Notes under the pieces: model-generated | What the model was told of the DNA's origin: nothing | Databases searched by the model: none | The model's input: only the letters and a program-made list of their open reading frames with translations | Program-made: the position numbers and the translations under genes | Source: G963667675 sp965197565 | GTDB taxonomy: Bacteria > Chloroflexota > Dehalococcoidia > Lucifugimonadales > UBA3495 | Assembly (NCBI GenBank): GCA_965197565.1 | Contig: CBDANK010000002.1 | Location: forward strand, 558,001 to 622,000 | Reading direction: 5' to 3' | DNA length: 64,000 nt | In this document: piece after piece, positions 61,285 to 64,000 of the stretch | Layout of the letters: the number at the start of each line of letters is the position of its first letter | Position numbering within the stretch: the stretch's first letter is position 1

Positions 61285-61356
61285 CGAATCATCCTCGAAG
61301 GTATTTTTAATCGCCTACCGGGCGAAAGGCCGCATGTAGGTTTTCGGCTGCCGGCA

Positions 61357-62427
61357 TCAGTATTCTCTCCGAGCCAGAAAGTCCACCAGGCCTTCCGCTT
61401 CTTCTACGGCCCAAGAGGGCAACGAAACCTCTTCCAGGGCATCCAAAGCAGCAGCGGCGCTGGCTTCAACAACCCGCTGGGACTGTTCCTCGGCTTCTAC
61501 CTCATCCAGCACTGCCAGGACCCTTGCTACGTCGTCCTCGTCAAGCTCTTGCCGGTGGTAAATCTCCAGGAGGTCCCGCCGCGACCGGCCTTCGCTGTAG
61601 TTTAGAGCGAAAACCACGGGGAAGGACTTTTTGCGGCGTCGAATGTCGTTGCCGGCGGCTTTTCCGGTAGTGGAGACATCCCCCCAAATACCCAGCATGT
61701 CGTCTCGTATCTGAAAAGCCCGGCCCAAGCCGCCGCCGAACTTGGAGAACGATCGGAAGGCGGCCGGGTCGTCGGTTGCGACCAGCGTGCCAATTTCCAA
61801 CCCGCTGCGGATCAACGCTCCGGTCTTGCGGGCGATCATCCCCAGGTATTCGTCGGTGGTGATAGAAGTGTCGGCCTCGAAGGCCAGGTCGAGGCATTGC
61901 CCCTCAATCATCGCTAAGTAGTTGTCGGTCAGCAACTGCGAGACCCTGATCTTGATCTCGGGGCGCGCATCCTCGTAGAATATGTTAAGCAGCGTCAAGT
62001 CTCCCGCCGACTGCATCGCGTTGCCGGCCACCAAGGCCTTGGGCACCCCCCAAAGGTGCCACACAGTAGGTTGATGGCGGCGCTCCCGGTCTTGGTCTTG
62101 GATATCGTCGTGAATCAGCGAGAAGTTATGGACCAGCTCCAACGCCGCCGCCGCCGGCACCGCCCTGGCAAAGTCTTGCGAGAGGGCCTCGCAAGCGAAC
62201 AAACAAAGAGTGGGTCTTAGGGCTTTGCCCTGGGAAATGGCGGACCGGGCCCGGCACCCCCACCGGTCTACCCAGCCCATGTGGTATTGGAGTAGAACGT
62301 AAAGACCGGCATAGCCGTCACTCAGCACCGACCGGGACAGTTCCTCTTCTATCCAACCTTTGTAACGGGCAAACATCGCCGGAGGTTCCGGCCCTGTCTT
62401 CACCTTGGCCATAGGATATTGGGCCAT
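61357..62427 (-). CDS. Trans-isoprenyl diphosphate synthase (C15-C20 type)
   Basis: 356 aa. The first aspartate motif DDIQD (107-111) is in NFSLIHDDIQDQDRERR, and the second region reads FQIRDDMLGIWGD, DDxxG instead of DDxxD, a variant also seen in actinobacterial and Chloroflexota homologues. GNAMQSAGDL and KTGALIRSGLEIG are further family blocks. It makes farnesyl or geranylgeranyl diphosphate from IPP and DMAPP. As first gene upstream of hpnH it likely supplies the squalene synthase of the same cluster. Chain length cannot be fixed by sequence alone. Confidence 0.9.
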   Translation of the reverse strand: MAQYPMAKVKTGPEPPAMFARYKGWIEEELSRSVLSDGYAGLYVLLQYHMGWVDRWGCRARSAISQGKALRPTLCLFACEALSQDFARAVPAAAALELVHNFSLIHDDIQDQDRERRHQPTVWHLWGVPKALVAGNAMQSAGDLTLLNIFYEDARPEIKIRVSQLLTDNYLAMIEGQCLDLAFEADTSITTDEYLGMIARKTGALIRSGLEIGTLVATDDPAAFRSFSKFGGGLGRAFQIRDDMLGIWGDVSTTGKAAGNDIRRRKKSFPVVFALNYSEGRSRRDLLEIYHRQELDEDDVARVLAVLDEVEAEEQSQRVVEASAAAALDALEEVSLPSWAVEEAEGLVDFLARREY

Positions 62428-62959
62428 ATCAGGCTCTATGGCCGCCTTGCGAAGTGGGGGGCCGGATGGCGCAAAGCATCATATCGTGACTCGATTAATA
62501 CACCTAATACATCGTGTACCGATGCCGGGAATCCTAGCAAAGCCCAATTAACAGTGTCAAGTGCAATTCAGGGCTGCCTATTGAGGTCCACATCGATAAA
62601 TAAACGGCATCTGAGCAGGCATCCCGGTTTTGGCCGGATGAGGATATACCGAGGTTACAACACATGAATTTTCTTGGACTATCGAAAGGCGGAATCAGTT
62701 GATATAATGCTGGTGAGGGCCCTTTCCGCCGGTCTCATATTGGCAGAATTCGGAGTTCTCCTACCCTGTTGACAGGGACATGTAGATTATAATATCTTAT
62801 TTCATTGAAATGGTTGTTACAAAAGAGTAACATTCATTGTACCCAGCCAGACTCTCGTTAAAAAGGAGTAGCGTGCTGGTCTTTACGGGTGAGGAACCTA
62901 GTATAAACTCCACTACAATGGGGCCAAGAAGGTTCTAAAAGAATAAAAAGGAGGAGCAC
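62428..62959. promoter_or_regulatory. Divergent promoter region between prenyl synthase and DUF1800 genes
   Basis: About 530 bp with no gene. It must hold promoters for both directions. A ttgaca at about 62768 is followed by AT-rich tataatatctt, but the spacing to a good -10 is not ideal. The short hairpin ccctg-ttga-caggg overlaps it. A clear ribosome site (aaaaggaggagc) precedes the ATG at 62960. Confidence 0.4.
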
Positions 62960-64000
62960 ATGGCTGAACAGGATATTGCGCTGATGGCTCATTTGTTGCG
63001 CCGGGCCGGGTTCGGAGCAAGCCGCGATGAGATTGAAGCTAGAGCGGCCCAGGGCTACGATAAGACAGTAGATGAATACTTAAACCCGGGGAGTATCCCA
63101 GGAATCGAGGAAGACTTGCTGTACCGGTTGCAGCCCTCCTGGTACCAGGCTGCAGCCATCGAGTCCAGCGTTCACCAGTGGGTCTACCGGATGATCAACA
63201 ACCCTCGCCAACTTCAAGAGAAGATGTCCCTCTTCTGGCATTCGATCTTCTGCGCCGGACACGCCAAGATCGACAGCGGACAAGAGATGGGCCATATGGT
63301 GGCGATGTTCCGGGAGCACGGCATGGGTAACTTCCGGAACCTGCTTTACCAGCTTTCCACCAATCCGGGCATGGTCTACTACTTGGACAACTCCGAGAGC
63401 CACAAGGTTGCTGTAAACGAGAACTACGGCCGGGAACTCTTGGAGTTGTTCTCCTTGGGTGTCGGCATGGACGAGGGGTTTAACTACTCGGAGGACGATG
63501 TTAAGGCTTGTGCCCGGGCTTTCACCGGTTGGAACGTCGCACCCGCATATTCCCCCTTCCCCTACGGGCGCAGTCCCTGGGAGTTCCGGTATGACCCGGC
63601 TGACCACGACGATGGCGAGAAGACCTTCCTGGGGGAGACAGGCAACTGGGACGGAGGGGACATAATCGACATCATCTGCAAGCAGCCCGCCACCGCCAGG
63701 TTCATCGCCCGGCACATGTACAACTTCTTCGTGGCCGACGAGCCCCAGGTTCCCGCGTGGCGTCTGACTCCACCGCGGGATCCGGAACTGCTCAAGAGCA
63801 TGGAGAAGGCCTACTTCGACTCGGGGTACGACCTTACCGCCATGTTGCGGGCAATGTTGACCTCCGAGGCCTTTAAGTCAGAGTCTGTAAGAAACACCAA
63901 GGTTAAGAGCCCGGCCGAAATGGTGGTGGGGACCATGAGATTGGTGGACGACCACCGGGAGAACAAGCCTGGGCTGTTCGAGATATGCCTCGAGCCCAGG
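62960..64000 (+). CDS. DUF1800 family protein, 3' end beyond window
   Basis: 347 codons are visible, with no stop before the right edge. Family blocks: LLRRAGFGASRDEIEARAAQ, KMSLFWHSIFCAG, NENYGRELLELFSLGVG, and CARAFTGWN. DUF1800 proteins are large, often secreted, and usually followed by a DUF1501 partner; their function is unsettled, though some are linked to surface or extracellular processes. No signal peptide is evident at the ATG at 62960. The downstream partner, if any, lies outside the window. Confidence 0.88.
   Translation, partial: MAEQDIALMAHLLRRAGFGASRDEIEARAAQGYDKTVDEYLNPGSIPGIEEDLLYRLQPSWYQAAAIESSVHQWVYRMINNPRQLQEKMSLFWHSIFCAGHAKIDSGQEMGHMVAMFREHGMGNFRNLLYQLSTNPGMVYYLDNSESHKVAVNENYGRELLELFSLGVGMDEGFNYSEDDVKACARAFTGWNVAPAYSPFPYGRSPWEFRYDPADHDDGEKTFLGETGNWDGGDIIDIICKQPATARFIARHMYNFFVADEPQVPAWRLTPPRDPELLKSMEKAYFDSGYDLTAMLRAMLTSEAFKSESVRNTKVKSPAEMVVGTMRLVDDHRENKPGLFEICLEPR

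Noticed and set aside
62768..62792. Consensus sigma-70 promoter before the DUF1800 gene
   Set aside because: The ttgaca and tataat boxes are only about 13 bp apart; an alternative -10 at 17 bp is weak, so only a general promoter region is listed.
1..64000. CRISPR array
   Set aside because: No set of three or more short direct repeats with regular spacers; the tandem pair at 51436-51511 has only a 2-bp spacer.

Overview
The window (64 kb, GC-rich, dense, mostly short intergenic gaps) looks like a chromosomal segment of a Chloroflexota bacterium, probably of the Dehalococcoidia/SAR202 kind. This placement is an inference from gene content: hopanoid genes, an LprG-like lipoprotein with an MFS partner, a MutS2 with a Vms1-like release factor, a GOLPH3-family protein, a DUF2236 oxygenase, and dispersed palindromic repeats. 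No rRNA marker is present to confirm it.

Layout. 1-3.6 kb is an unstable region: an IS4-family element whose transposase carries an in-frame stop, a MarR-type regulator abutting it, a 150-bp MITE-like element nested in palindromic repeats, and a GAF-domain gene remnant. 3.6-7.4 kb holds a Gly/Ser/Glu-rich repeat lipoprotein and an OmpR-type two-component system. 7.5-10.9 kb has tRNA-Val(GAC), a Vms1/VLRF1-like peptidyl-tRNA hydrolase and MutS2, plausibly a ribosome-rescue operon. 11-15.9 kb is a minus-strand set: crotonase, tldE, a retropepsin-like protease, a PaREP1-type HEPN protein and tldD. 16-22.5 kb has a DUF262/HEPN pair, ilvD, an MNT/HEPN pair with a frameshifted MNT gene, a DUF2283/DUF4258 pair, and comM. 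22.7-23.9 kb is an AbrB-like regulator with an ArsM-like methyltransferase. 24-31 kb is repeat-rich, with a frameshifted amidohydrolase, a D-aminoacylase and a broken MMPL transporter.

34.2-39.9 kb carries a tightly coupled signalling operon: response regulator-PP2C phosphatase, RsbW-like kinase, membrane-tethered LivK/TorT-like binding protein and a TorS-like histidine kinase, with a STAS antagonist just upstream. I read it as ligand sensing wired into a partner switch, and it is the best candidate here for an undescribed system. 40-48 kb has a GOLPH3 protein, beta- and alpha-carbonic anhydrases around a SulP transporter, and the LprG-like/MFS pair. 48-51.3 kb is the circularly permuted ATP-grasp / alpha-E / transglutaminase triad. 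53-62.4 kb is a minus-strand isoprenoid/hopanoid cluster (prenyl synthase, hpnH, hpnG, hpnA, shc, squalene/phytoene synthase, plus an epimerase and a nucleoside hydrolase). The window ends inside a DUF1800 gene.

At least four genes carry lesions (nonsense codons, a 7-bp tandem expansion, G-run frameshifts). Two of these sit in G homopolymers and could be sequencing errors; the others look like genuine decay.
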